Assembly: GCA_035606945.1 (NCBI GenBank)
Contig: DATNDR010000074.1
Span: 1-64,000 of the forward strand
Origin: GCA-003244245 sp035606945
Lineage (GTDB): Bacteria; Actinomycetota; Actinomycetes; Mycobacteriales; Pseudonocardiaceae
Direction: 5' to 3'
Length of the DNA stretch: 64,000 nt
Positions 39,939 through 48,110 of this stretch are shown here, piece by piece. The position numbers were made by a program, and so were the translations under genes. The notes under the pieces were generated by a model. That model was not told the origin of the DNA and made no database searches. It was given only the letters and a program-made list of their open reading frames with translations. Every line of letters starts with the position of its first letter. The stretch's first letter is position 1.

Positions 39939-40508
39939 ATGACGGCATCCACCACACCGACTGACGTAATCGTGTTTCTCACCGAGCAGCACCGCGAAGT
40001 CGACGACGTCTTCGCGCAACTCGAGAAGATGGACGGCGCCACCGACGAGAAGGCCCAGCTTCTCGCCGAGCAGGTTGTGACGTCTTTGGTCAAGCATTCC
40101 GTCGCGGAGGAGATCTACCTCTACCCGGCCGTGCGCAAGGCGCTACCCGACGGCGACGATATCGCCGATCACGAGCTGCACGAGCACGATGAGGCAGAAC
40201 AGACCATGAAGGAGCTGGAGCAGCTCACCCCGGATCAGCCGCAGTTCTGGCCTACGTTGCACAAACTGATCGGCGAGATCCGCCACCACGTGTCCGAAGA
40301 GGAGAACAATCTGTTCCCGCAGCTGCGCGCGGCCTGTTCCGAGCAGGAGCTCCAGGACCTCGGGCGCAAGGTGCAGCAGGCAGAGAAGGTGGCCCCGACG
40401 CGGCCCCATCCCTCCGCACCGTCTGAGGGTGCGCTGCTCGGTGTGCTGGCTCCGGGTGCTGGATTGGTCGACCGGATCCGCGACGCGCTGTCCGGCCGCG
40501 GACGCTAG
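39939..40508 (+). CDS. Hemerythrin-domain protein
   Basis: 189 residues. A four-helix hemerythrin HHE domain spans about 10-145: FLTEQHREVDDVF with the first His, VKHSVAEEIYLYP, DHELHEHDEAEQTM, and IRHHVSEEENNLFP with the last ligands. It could bind a diiron centre for O2, NO or redox sensing. The C-terminus is Pro/Ala rich. Starts just downstream of a SigF-type promoter. Confidence 0.88.
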   Translation: MTASTTPTDVIVFLTEQHREVDDVFAQLEKMDGATDEKAQLLAEQVVTSLVKHSVAEEIYLYPAVRKALPDGDDIADHELHEHDEAEQTMKELEQLTPDQPQFWPTLHKLIGEIRHHVSEEENNLFPQLRAACSEQELQDLGRKVQQAEKVAPTRPHPSAPSEGALLGVLAPGAGLVDRIRDALSGRGR

Positions 40509-40603
40509 CAGTGATCCGCGGGTCAGCCGCGGAATTCTCAGCACCGGCCGGCCCGCGACTTCGCGTCGGCCGGTGCTCCCATGCGGGCCAGCAGGAGCGC
40601 ACG

Positions 40604-40930
40604 ATGCACGATGAGCAGTTCATCAGCGAGGTTCAGGCCCGGGCGGGTCTGGCCACCCGAGACGACGCCGAACGCGCCATCTTCGCAACACTGACAGTTC
40701 TCGGCGAACAGTTGCCGGACCAGGTGGTCGGCTCGATCGCCGCTGCGCTGCCCGAGCGGCTGGGGTCGCAGCTGTGGGGCCTGCGACCGCGCTCGCGGGT
40801 GACCGCGGCGCAGGCTGGGCGCCTGAGCCGCGGCGTAGCGCGCGGCGAGGGTAGCTGGCCTGGCGACAACACCGTCGCCGACGCCGACATCGACGGCGTC
40901 CCACGCCAGCGTTCTCAACCGCCGGCGTGA
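40604..40930 (+). CDS. DUF2267 protein
   Basis: About 108 residues. The DUF2267 core is visible: FISEVQARAGLATRDDAERAIFATLTVLGEQLP (first half), then VVGSIAAALPERLGSQLWGL. An AGGAG site is 6 bases before the ATG. Such proteins often sit with stress genes. The last 30 residues are polar and unrelated. Confidence 0.8.
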   Translation: MHDEQFISEVQARAGLATRDDAERAIFATLTVLGEQLPDQVVGSIAAALPERLGSQLWGLRPRSRVTAAQAGRLSRGVARGEGSWPGDNTVADADIDGVPRQRSQPPA

Positions 40931-40933
40931 GGT

Positions 40934-41359
40934 TCACCTCTTCCGGTGGCTGACTTCGTCGATGAGGAAGTCGATGGCCATCCCCAGCAGCCACACGTCC
41001 TTGGCCAGCGGGATGCCGTCCTGAGTGGGTCGCAGGCTGCCGCGCCGGTGCATACCCGGGGTGCGCAGATAAAGTCCCAGCAAGCTAGCGGAGAAACCGG
41101 CCAAGCCGGCTGCGGCGACCGCGGTGGGCACCACTGGTGTCAGTAGTGCCACGCCTATTGCGATCTCCGCTCCGGCCAGCAGCCTGATGAACAGTTTAGG
41201 GTCGATCCTTTTGAGGGCGGGATAAGTTCCGGTGGCCATTCCGTGTATGCTGGCGGCGGCCTGATCATTCGCGGAAAGTTTCGTCAGGCCCGAGTTGAGG
41301 ATAAAGGAACCAGTGGCCAGCCGGCCGGGGATATGCCGCACTTTCGATGCAAGTCTCAT
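40934..41359 (-). CDS. DoxX-family membrane protein
   Basis: 141 residues. Hydrophobic segments at about 60-80, 82-97 and 120-135 and an N-terminal amphipathic stretch. The spacing resembles mycobacterial DoxX proteins, and it is a distant relative of the DoxX gene at 12610. The ATG lies 10 bases downstream of a SigF-type promoter on the - strand. Confidence 0.72.
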   Translation of the reverse strand: MRLASKVRHIPGRLATGSFILNSGLTKLSANDQAAASIHGMATGTYPALKRIDPKLFIRLLAGAEIAIGVALLTPVVPTAVAAAGLAGFSASLLGLYLRTPGMHRRGSLRPTQDGIPLAKDVWLLGMAIDFLIDEVSHRKR

Positions 41360-41369
41360 GCCGCGGGCT

Positions 41370-41395
41370 GTACCCGGCGAGCGCGGGTACTAAAC
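41370..41395 (-). promoter_or_regulatory. SigF-type promoter of the DoxX gene
   Basis: On the - strand: GTTT (41395-41392), a 16-base spacer and GGGTAC (41375-41370), followed 10 bases later by the DoxX ATG. It has the same spacing and -10 as the hemerythrin promoter. Confidence 0.72.
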
Positions 41396-41403
41396 GGCTG
41401 GGG

Positions 41404-41688
41404 TCATCTCGACCTGCTGTTATCGCTAAAAATTTTGTTCGTGCGCACGCGGCCTATCCCCGCTTCGCCGGCAGCTGTGCTGTGGTCTGGCGGCTTGCCG
41501 GCGCCGCTGGGGTTTGTCGCGTCCGCCTGCGTCACGGGGAAGATACGGGGCGCCGTTGCGATGGTGTCCTGGGCCACCGCGCGCCCGTGGCTGACGATTT
41601 CGGTGATGCCTACCAGGGCGGCACAGGCGAGGACGAAGCAAACCGCGGCGGCCGCCTTGGCCGATCGCGTCCCGGAAAGCAATGGCAT
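41404..41688 (-). CDS. Possible small secreted or membrane protein
   Basis: About 94 residues starting MPLLSGTRSAKAAAAV. One hydrophobic segment at about 10-30 could be a signal anchor. The rest is polar with ATAPRIFPVTQADATNPSG. No convincing ribosome site, and a frame on the other strand is also open. Included as low confidence. Confidence 0.35.
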   Translation of the reverse strand: MPLLSGTRSAKAAAAVCFVLACAALVGITEIVSHGRAVAQDTIATAPRIFPVTQADATNPSGAGKPPDHSTAAGEAGIGRVRTNKIFSDNSRSR

Positions 41689-42130
41689 CGCGATCTCACG
41701 TCGATGACTTACGGTAGTAGCCGCATCGCGCAAATAGGGGTCGGTGCTGATCCAGGCAATCAACGCGATGGCGGGAGGTCCTGAGCCGGCTCTCCGCCGA
41801 TGGCGGGGCGTCTGTGCGTGCACGGTAATCTCCGGGTGCCTTTACCCCACCTCTTTACCCTGGATACGCCACGTCGGCTGCGAGCTGGCTGCGCCGCTGC
41901 GTCGGACAGGTGAACTCTGAGTGCTGCCCGTCGCGATCGAGAGCTTTTCATCGAACGGATGCCGAATGGTTACGAAAATTCAACAATGCTACCTATTCGA
42001 GTGTCATCCAATAGCCGGGACACCCGAGATCGTCGCTTTGTCGCGTGCAAGGTCACCCAGCGCTTCGCGGCTGTGACGCCGCGAGTGGTGCCCCGTGCAA
42101 TCGACGTTGCGCGCCACTGCGCGGCAGGAG
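41689..42130. other. Intergenic region upstream of the CsbD promoter
   Basis: About 440 bases with only short overlapping frames on both strands. It includes an AT-rich stretch around 41955-42000, unusual for this DNA. I see no RNA gene. Confidence 0.35.
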
Positions 42131-42156
42131 GTTTGACGAGGTCAGGGCGGGGGTAT
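42131..42156 (+). promoter_or_regulatory. SigF-type promoter of the CsbD gene
   Basis: GTTT at 42131-42134, a 16-base spacer and GGGTAT at 42151-42156: an exact mycobacterial SigF consensus. The CsbD ATG lies 54 bases downstream. Confidence 0.75.
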
Positions 42157-42209
42157 CCCAGTTCACACGTGACGCGCCCGGCGCTGGCGCAGTGGAAGGA
42201 GTGCTTGCG

Positions 42210-42395
42210 ATGGGTATGCAGGACAAGATCGCGAATCGGGTCCAGGTGTTGAAGGGCAAAGCCAGGGAAGCCGCCGGCAAGATCTCCAATAACCCCGGGA
42301 TGGCAGTCGACGGCAGATTGCAGCAAGGCATGGGCCACGTCAAGCAGGCCGGCGAGAAGATCAAGGACGCCGGCTGGAGCCTGTTCCGGCGGTAG
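42210..42395 (+). CDS. CsbD-family stress protein
   Basis: 61 residues, highly charged and helical: QDKIANRVQVLKGKAREAAG then a short GRLQQGMGHVKQAGEKIKD. This is the CsbD repeat pattern. A GGAAGGAG site lies 9 bases before the ATG. CsbD is a SigB target in Bacillus, and a SigF-type promoter stands upstream here. Confidence 0.85.
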   Translation: MGMQDKIANRVQVLKGKAREAAGKISNNPGMAVDGRLQQGMGHVKQAGEKIKDAGWSLFRR

Positions 42396-42616
42396 CGCAC
42401 TACCGCGACGGCCCGCAATGTGCGGCGACAACAGGTTGATGGCACGGCAACAGGCTCAGCGCAGATAGGCGAGGTTGTGAAGCGATTGCGAACTTGGGAC
42501 CGGCGGCTGACGGAGGCACTCGGTCGGGAGACTAGTGGCCGGGCTGCTGGGCGCTCAGTGTACGCCGGAGCCAGTGGCTTTGCGTACGACTACCTGTGAC
42601 AGTAAAGGGCTCGCTG

Positions 42617-43030
42617 ATGGACGCCAATAGTTATGCAACTTTCCTACTAATCGGGGTATTGATTGTCCTGATAGACGGGCAAATCATCTACCGGGCCGGG
42701 CTCGGGTACCTGCGGAAAGTATATTCAGGCGACTCCGGCCGTTCAGTGATGCAGTTGGTGTCGGTACTTTTCCATCTCACGGTACTGGGAGCGGTGGCGC
42801 TGATCTCGATGATCAACGTGTCCACCGGGATGCCGGTGCGCGACCTCGTGGTCAAGCTGGGCGTGGTTCTCCTGATACTCGCCGCCGCGCACGGCATCAC
42901 GATGGCGATCGTGGTGAATGTCCGCGACCGCCGCCGGGAGGAGCAGATTGAGGAGGAGATCGTGGCCGACCGGCCCACCATCCGCGAGGCGAGCGTGCAG
43001 CCGGTGGCCGACGACCGGTTCTCCGCGTGA
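42617..43030 (+). CDS. Small membrane protein with acidic C-terminal tail
   Basis: About 137 residues. Hydrophobic segments at about 6-28, 45-68 and 78-102, then a charged tail (RRREEQIEEEIVADRP). A GTG at 42596 would add 7 residues. The ATG at 42617 has AAAGGG upstream. No family recognised. Confidence 0.6.
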   Translation: MDANSYATFLLIGVLIVLIDGQIIYRAGLGYLRKVYSGDSGRSVMQLVSVLFHLTVLGAVALISMINVSTGMPVRDLVVKLGVVLLILAAAHGITMAIVVNVRDRRREEQIEEEIVADRPTIREASVQPVADDRFSA

Positions 43031-43040
43031 CGTGCACCGG

Positions 43041-43682
43041 TTAGCGACAGTCCAGCGCGGCGATCTGCGCCGCAGTCCAGTGGCCGCGCGCCCCCGGCAG
43101 GCCGGCCAGGTAGCCGCCGATCCGGCGGCCGGTCCAGCCGTAAGTCTCTCGCAGCCCCGCGGCCAGCATGCGCAGGTAGGACGCAGACGGCGCGATCGGG
43201 CACACGTCGCCGGCATGCCAGGGGGCGGTAAAGGTCAGCAGCGGGTATCCGTCCAGGTCACCGAGGTACAGGAGGGTCTCATAGCGGCCCGGACCGAGTT
43301 CGACTCGGCCGGCTGCGAGCACCGCAGTGAGGTCCAGATCTGCCCCGGTGGCTCGGTACATCTCCTGGCTGGCGATATCGGCGAACTGCCCGGATGTGAT
43401 CAAGTAGGCGCGGGCCGCGGCGGTGCCGGGAAGATCAGCGTCGTAGAAGGCTCGCCCGCCGCCCCACACCGCCGACTCGGTGGCGAAGTACACCCCGCCG
43501 GCAAGCCGGTAGCCGGTTGACCGCAGCGGCGCTCGGCGCTCACGGCAGCCCGAATAGCCGCGGCTGGCCCCCGCCGGCACGCCGCCCGCGAGATAGCAGC
43601 CCAGCCGGTCAGCGCACATATTCGACCCGTAGCTGACGTACCACACCAGGGCGGGTTGGGTGATCGTGTTCGTCATCTCCAT
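43041..43682 (-). CDS. Gamma-glutamylcyclotransferase-like protein
   Basis: About 213 residues beginning METMNTITQ-like, then WYVSYGSNMCADRL, the substrate loop typical of GGCT/AIG2-fold proteins. The catalytic Glu region is not obvious in my reading, so cyclotransferase activity is uncertain. An open frame extends upstream to 43820 without clear signal. The ATGs at 43682 and 43676 are both possible starts. Confidence 0.6.
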   Translation of the reverse strand: MEMTNTITQPALVWYVSYGSNMCADRLGCYLAGGVPAGASRGYSGCRERRAPLRSTGYRLAGGVYFATESAVWGGGRAFYDADLPGTAAARAYLITSGQFADIASQEMYRATGADLDLTAVLAAGRVELGPGRYETLLYLGDLDGYPLLTFTAPWHAGDVCPIAPSASYLRMLAAGLRETYGWTGRRIGGYLAGLPGARGHWTAAQIAALDCR

Positions 43683-43924
43683 ACCAGCATCGACGTAGTC
43701 GGCAAGCGCGTACCTGAACGGGGTGACGAACCACTCGTCCGGCTGACGAATCCGCGGGGACGGGAATCCCTGTGCATGGGACGCGCCCATGCGGAGAATG
43801 CGCTGCGACGCGCTCCGCACGTTCGGGGTAACCGGCGCCCATTGCCCCTCGCGCCGGATGCCGTGGCGGTCTAGGGTCGATCACCGGTACCGGTATTCCG
43901 GCGGCGTGGCGTGGAGATGATCAC

Positions 43925-44743
43925 ATGACGGATGTCGCGAGTAGGGCTTCCCTGGAATCGTTGCTGATGAGCCGGTCGTTGAGCGACCCGGAATTGATGC
44001 AGGCGAGTGGAATGGTGCCCGATTATGCCATTCTGCCCGATGTGAGCGTCATTAAAATCGGCGGTCAAAGCTTGATCGACCGGGGTAGGTCGGCGGTCTA
44101 TCCGGTGGTCGAGGAGTTGGTGGCGGTCAAGCGGAGCCATCAGATTCTCATTGGCACGGGTGCAGGAACCCGCGCCCGGCATGTGTATGCGCTGGCGGCC
44201 GAACTCGGCCTGCCGACCGGGGTCCTGACCGATGTCGGCGCGGCAGTCGCCGACCAGAACGCCCAGATGCTGGGGTACCTGATGGCGCGCCATGGTGTGC
44301 CGGTCGTCGGTGGCTCGGCCTTCGGAGCGATCCCGCTGTACCTGGCCGAGTGCGGTGCGGCGATCTTCTCTGGAATGCCTCCGTATGACATGTGGCAGCA
44401 CGTTCCCCGCGAGGGCGTGATACCGCCCTACCGCACAGACGCCGGGTGCTACCTCGTCGCGGAGGTCTATGGCTGCGCCAACATGATTTTCGTCAAGGAC
44501 GAGGACGGGCTGTATACGGCCAATCCGAAGACCGACCCGGATGCCCAGCTGATCCCGGAGATCACGGTGGACGAGCTGATCGCGGCGGATCTACCGGATC
44601 TCATCATCGAGCGTCCGGTCCTGGAGCTGATGCGTCGCGCCCGGCACGTGAAGTCAGTCCAGGTCATCAATGGATTGCGGCCGGGTCTGATCAGGCGGGC
44701 GCTGGCCGGCGAGCACGTCGGCACGATCATCTCGGCGGCGTGA
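43925..44743 (+). CDS. mosB: Molybdenum storage protein, beta subunit
   Basis: A 272-residue amino-acid-kinase-fold protein closely matching Azotobacter MosB. Shared blocks are VIKIGGQSLIDRGR, LIGTGAGTRARH, VADQNAQMLG, SGMPPYDMW, GVIPPYRTDAGCYL, FVKDEDGLYTANPKT and GEHVGTIIS. In Azotobacter, MosA and MosB form a hetero-hexamer that stores polyoxomolybdate clusters in an ATP-dependent way. Here it lies 47 bases before mosA. A GGAG site precedes the ATG. UMP kinase is the main alternative, but the PPYRTDAG and paired arrangement favour MosB. Confidence 0.9.
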   Translation: MTDVASRASLESLLMSRSLSDPELMQASGMVPDYAILPDVSVIKIGGQSLIDRGRSAVYPVVEELVAVKRSHQILIGTGAGTRARHVYALAAELGLPTGVLTDVGAAVADQNAQMLGYLMARHGVPVVGGSAFGAIPLYLAECGAAIFSGMPPYDMWQHVPREGVIPPYRTDAGCYLVAEVYGCANMIFVKDEDGLYTANPKTDPDAQLIPEITVDELIAADLPDLIIERPVLELMRRARHVKSVQVINGLRPGLIRRALAGEHVGTIISAA

Positions 44744-44790
44744 CCGCCGGTCCACCCAGACGCTGCTGACCTGGTATCGAGGAGAACACC

Positions 44791-45648
44791 ATGACAGACA
44801 CCGCCTCGCACTCCGAGTCCTCCTTCGCAGCCAAGGACGTGCCCTCGGCGTTGATGCGCCAGACCCTGCTCGATCGCGAACTCGTCCGGCCGCTGGATCG
44901 TCCGGTGATCCCCCTACTTCCGTGGCTGGACGTGGTCGTGATCGGCGGGCGTTCGATCATGGACAAAGGCCGCGACGCGGTGGTCGGAGTCGTCGACGAG
45001 TTGCGTACGGCTTTGCCGGAGCACCGGATGCTGATCCTCACCGGTCCAGGAATCCGGGGCCGTCACGCTCTCGGTGTCGGGCTCGACCTCGGTCTGCCCA
45101 CCGGTGTGCTGGCCGCGTTGGTCTCCGCCGATGCCGAGCAGAACGGGCACCTCGTCGCAGCGTTGCTCGCCGAGCAGGGGGTGTCCTACCTGCCGCACGC
45201 GGCGATCGCGCACCAGCTCGCAGTGCACCTGAGCGCCAGCCGGGCCGTGGTGTCCAACGGGTACCCACCATATGAGCTTTTCGAGTTCCCTCCCGAGGTG
45301 GGCAAGATCCCACCGCATCGCACGGATACCGGCGCGTTCCTGCTCGCCGACGCCTACGGAGCCGCCAGGATCACCTACGTCAAGGACGTCGATGGGGTGT
45401 TCACCAGCGACCCGTCCACGTCCAACGGAAGCCGGCCCGAGCTCATCCCGCGGATCGCAGCGGCAGATCTGCGGGCCCGCAAGCTCGCCACCCTCCCGAT
45501 CGATTCGTTGGTACTGGACCTGATGGCGCACGCCAAGCACCTGAACCAGATTCAGGTCATCAACGGGCTGACCCCGGGGAACATCACCAAGGCCTTGCAC
45601 GGTGAGCACGTCGGCACGATCGTGCACACCGTGCAACCCGGTACCTGA
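44791..45648 (+). CDS. mosA: Molybdenum storage protein, alpha subunit
   Basis: A 285-residue partner of MosB. Matches to Azotobacter MosA: the RQTLLDREL N-terminus, LLPWLDVVVIGGRSIMDKGRD, LTGPGIRGRHALGVGLDLGLP, AEQNGHLVAALLAEQGVSY, PPHRTDTGAFLLADAYGA and GEHVGTIV. ATG with a GAGGAG site 9 bases upstream. Together with MosB it should store molybdenum for molybdoenzymes such as the CO dehydrogenase in this window. Confidence 0.9.
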   Translation: MTDTASHSESSFAAKDVPSALMRQTLLDRELVRPLDRPVIPLLPWLDVVVIGGRSIMDKGRDAVVGVVDELRTALPEHRMLILTGPGIRGRHALGVGLDLGLPTGVLAALVSADAEQNGHLVAALLAEQGVSYLPHAAIAHQLAVHLSASRAVVSNGYPPYELFEFPPEVGKIPPHRTDTGAFLLADAYGAARITYVKDVDGVFTSDPSTSNGSRPELIPRIAAADLRARKLATLPIDSLVLDLMAHAKHLNQIQVINGLTPGNITKALHGEHVGTIVHTVQPGT

Positions 45649-45754
45649 ACCCTCTGATAAGGAGCCTTGACCCGCCTAAATCCCGCTACTGCCGACCGCT
45701 CAGCGCTGGAACTCCGCAAATAAGGAACATCGGTTGCGGTGCTGTTGTGGCGGA

Positions 45755-45774
45755 TGTGACACTTGTGTGTGACA
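45755..45774 (+). promoter_or_regulatory. Direct repeat upstream of phoU
   Basis: TGTGACA occurs at 45755-45761 and 45768-45774, 13 bases apart, ending 15 bases before the phoU ATG. Candidate regulator site or promoter element. It does not match the leader modules of the other phosphate genes. Confidence 0.3.
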
Positions 45775-45789
45775 TAGAAGGTGGGTGCC

Positions 45790-46485
45790 ATGCGGGCCGC
45801 ATTCCATGCCGGGCTGGATGAGCTCGCCAGCCATCTTGCCAGGATGGTGCGGCTGGCCGGTGACATGATGACCAATGCGTCCATCGCGCTGCATCAGAAT
45901 GATCTCGCACTCGCCGCGCTGGTCGTCGATGACTATGACCAGATCAAGGGGTTGTATACCTCGCTGGAGCGACGATGCGTCGCCCTGCTGGCGCTGGAGG
46001 CGCCTGTCGCGGGCGATCTTCGGGTAGTGGTTTCGACCGTGCACGCACTGGGCCACGCCCAGCGGATGGGCAACCTCGCCCGGCACGTCGCCATGATCGC
46101 TCAATTCAAGCGCCCCAACCCCATGACCTCGGGCACAGTGCGGCCGGTCCTGGCCCGGATGAGCCTGCTCGCCAGCCAGCTCGCAGCGGATGCTGCGACG
46201 GCGATCGAGTACCAGGATCCGCTGTCCGGTTGCCGGCTCGCGGTCGCGGACGACGAGGTGGATGCGCTGCTTCGCCACCTGTTCGGCATTCTGTTTGCCA
46301 AGGACTGGTCAGATGGCGTGGAACCGGCCGTAAACGCCGCTCTGATCGGCCGCTATTACGAGCGTTTCGGTGACCATGCGGTGGCCATTGCGCGGGGTGT
46401 TTGCTACCGGGTGACCGGAGAGATATCGGATGGGCATGCGGTGCGTGCCGCCGGATACTTCGGCGAGCACCGCTTGCCTTTCTGA
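45790..46485 (+). CDS. phoU: Phosphate signalling protein PhoU
   Basis: About 231 residues. Two PhoU repeats: the first begins RAAFHAGLDELASHLARMVRLAG and has RRCVALLALEAPVAGDLR, the second ends in GRYYERFGDHAVAIA. PhoU links the Pst transporter to the phosphate two-component kinase. The ATG at 45790 matches the mycobacterial start. A GTG at 45781 would add three residues. It opens the phosphate locus. Confidence 0.92.
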   Translation: MRAAFHAGLDELASHLARMVRLAGDMMTNASIALHQNDLALAALVVDDYDQIKGLYTSLERRCVALLALEAPVAGDLRVVVSTVHALGHAQRMGNLARHVAMIAQFKRPNPMTSGTVRPVLARMSLLASQLAADAATAIEYQDPLSGCRLAVADDEVDALLRHLFGILFAKDWSDGVEPAVNAALIGRYYERFGDHAVAIARGVCYRVTGEISDGHAVRAAGYFGEHRLPF

Positions 46486-46546
46486 CCACGGTCGGTGACG
46501 GCCGGCGAACTCGCGAAACGCGACCGGTCTTTCTCATAACGTTGGG

Positions 46547-46655
46547 TAGCTGTCCCCTGTGGGGTTGGTAGCAATCCTTTCGTCGATCTTTCGACCTGCT
46601 CCGTTTACATCCACGGGGCAGGGTCCCCGGCGTCTCAATCGGCGCGTGAGGGAGG
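46547..46655 (+). promoter_or_regulatory. Phosphate-locus leader module, copy A (before sortase-like gene)
   Basis: Starts with TAGCTGTCCCCT and GTG at 46559. The FT-coding TTTACA stands 45 bases after the GTG, followed by the hairpin CGGGG-CAGGGT-CCCCG. It ends in GGAGG at 46651, just before the ATG at 46660. Nearly identical to copy B over its first 40 bases. TAGCTG lies 6 bases before the GTG, where a -10 element of a leaderless transcript would be. Confidence 0.7.
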
Positions 46656-46777
46656 CCGGATGGCTGCCGCTCGATGTCAGGGCCTACACCTGCGTCGACG
46701 GAGAACCGCGCTGCTGGCGGTCATGCTCGGCGTCACGGTTGGTAAGGAACTCTATGAACGATTCGTCTGCCTGCTGA
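46559..46777 (+). CDS. Possible leader peptide, copy A
   Basis: A GTG-initiated frame of 72 codons starting MGLVAILSSI with Phe-Thr at positions 16-17, as in the other copies. It overlaps the following sortase-like gene in another frame. No ribosome site, so translation would need a leaderless transcript. Only the first 20 or so residues resemble the other copies. Confidence 0.3.
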   Translation: MGLVAILSSIFRPAPFTSTGQGPRRLNRRVREAGWLPLDVRAYTCVDGEPRCWRSCSASRLVRNSMNDSSAC

Positions 46778-47898
46778 CAGTGATGGCCGAGCAACTGACA
46801 GCGCTGATTTCCGGTGCCGGCCGGCGCCGGCCGGATACGGCGCTTCTCGTGACCTCCCGGCGGGAGGCCGGCCCTGGGGAACACCGACGCGAGCCCGTGG
46901 AGGGCCCTGGTCTCGATCGGGTCGACCGCCGAGGCGTCGTTGCTGTGTCGCATCGGAGGTATCGGGTGGACGAGCGGCTACCCCGCGAGGAGCGAGCCCG
47001 GCCGCCGGTGGGCGGTTCAGCTCCTCACGATCACACCGAGTACCGGCTAGTCGGTCAGATACTCGGCATCGTTGCCGTGCTCGCGCTGTCCTTCCTGATC
47101 GAGCTCACCGTGCTCGGTGGCCTCCGGCACGACCGGGACCAGGCGCGGCTTGCTGCGCTGTTCCGCCTCGAGCTGGCCCAGGGCAAAGACGCCCAGGGCC
47201 AGGACCTGGTGGCGCCGGTTGGTCCCTTCGATGACGCCGGCCTGCCGCTGGCCGCGGGAGCGCCGGTGGCGTTGCTGGAGATCCCGCGGCTGAGTCTGCG
47301 TGAAGTTGTCGTGGAAGGCACGACATCGGGCACGCTGATGTCCGGGCCGGGCCACCGCAGGGATACCCCGCTCCCGGGCCAAGCCGGCACCAGCGTGATC
47401 GCTGGGCGTCGGGCGACCTATGGCGGGCCGTTCGGATCCATCGGTGAGCTGAGCGCGGATGATCACATTTTTGTGACCACCGGGCAGGGCAAGAGCTCCT
47501 TCACCGTGCTCGGTGTTCGGCGGGCGGGGGACCCGATCCCCCCGGCACTTACTCGTGGTCATGGCCGGCTCACCCTGGTGACTACCGACGGGCCGGCGCT
47601 GGCGCCCATCGACGCCCTGCGCGTCGATGCGGACCTGGTTAGTGAGACTCAACCTCGGCCCCCTCAGCTGCCATCCCGGGCACTGCCACCGGCCGACGCG
47701 ATCATGGCCGGTGACACCTCGGCACTGTGGGGCGTGGTCGGGTGGTCAATCCTGTTGGTGGGGGCGGCGATCGCCACTGTGTGGGTCCGCTTCCGCACCG
47801 GGCTGTGGCCGGCCTGGGTGATCGGCGTGCCGGTGCTGGTCACGCTCGGCTTATTCGCTGCCGACGACATCGCCGCGATGCTGCCGAACGTGCTGTGA
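46660..47898 (+). CDS. Sortase-like membrane protein lacking catalytic His and Cys
   Basis: 412 residues. A basic N-terminal 125 residues is followed by a membrane helix (about 131-152). A sortase-fold domain lies at about 190-335, and two membrane helices end the protein (about 355-377 and 388-405). The fold is recognised from VALLEIPRLSL, the GPGHRRDTPLPGQAG segment and the core strands. Where class E sortases have AGHR the sequence reads AGRR (Arg at 250). Where they have TLxTC it reads TLVTT (Thr at 309). It should therefore be inactive as a transpeptidase. Start chosen by GGAGG 5 bases upstream. Preceded by leader module A. Confidence 0.8.
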   Translation: MAAARCQGLHLRRRRTALLAVMLGVTVGKELYERFVCLLTVMAEQLTALISGAGRRRPDTALLVTSRREAGPGEHRREPVEGPGLDRVDRRGVVAVSHRRYRVDERLPREERARPPVGGSAPHDHTEYRLVGQILGIVAVLALSFLIELTVLGGLRHDRDQARLAALFRLELAQGKDAQGQDLVAPVGPFDDAGLPLAAGAPVALLEIPRLSLREVVVEGTTSGTLMSGPGHRRDTPLPGQAGTSVIAGRRATYGGPFGSIGELSADDHIFVTTGQGKSSFTVLGVRRAGDPIPPALTRGHGRLTLVTTDGPALAPIDALRVDADLVSETQPRPPQLPSRALPPADAIMAGDTSALWGVVGWSILLVGAAIATVWVRFRTGLWPAWVIGVPVLVTLGLFAADDIAAMLPNVL

Positions 47899-48110
47899 CT
47901 GATCAGGGCCCGGCCATCGGACCGGGGAGTACCTGTGTCGAGGGCCGAGTAGTCGGCGGCTTGCTCGGTTACGCAGCGAGGCCAGTTCCCACACCCGCCG
48001 CCGCGCGCGCCGTTCGAAGGTCAGGACCCCGAGGCGGCCACCGGTGGGGAGGTGATTCCAGGCTGCGCGGCGTTCCTCCAACTCCACCGCGCCCATCGGA
48101 TCAGCCTTGA

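Noticed and set aside
43925..45648. UMP kinase paralogues
   Set aside because: Two adjacent genes with MosA/MosB-specific blocks (RTDAG/RTDTG, PPY, VADQN/AEQNG) fit the molybdenum storage protein better.
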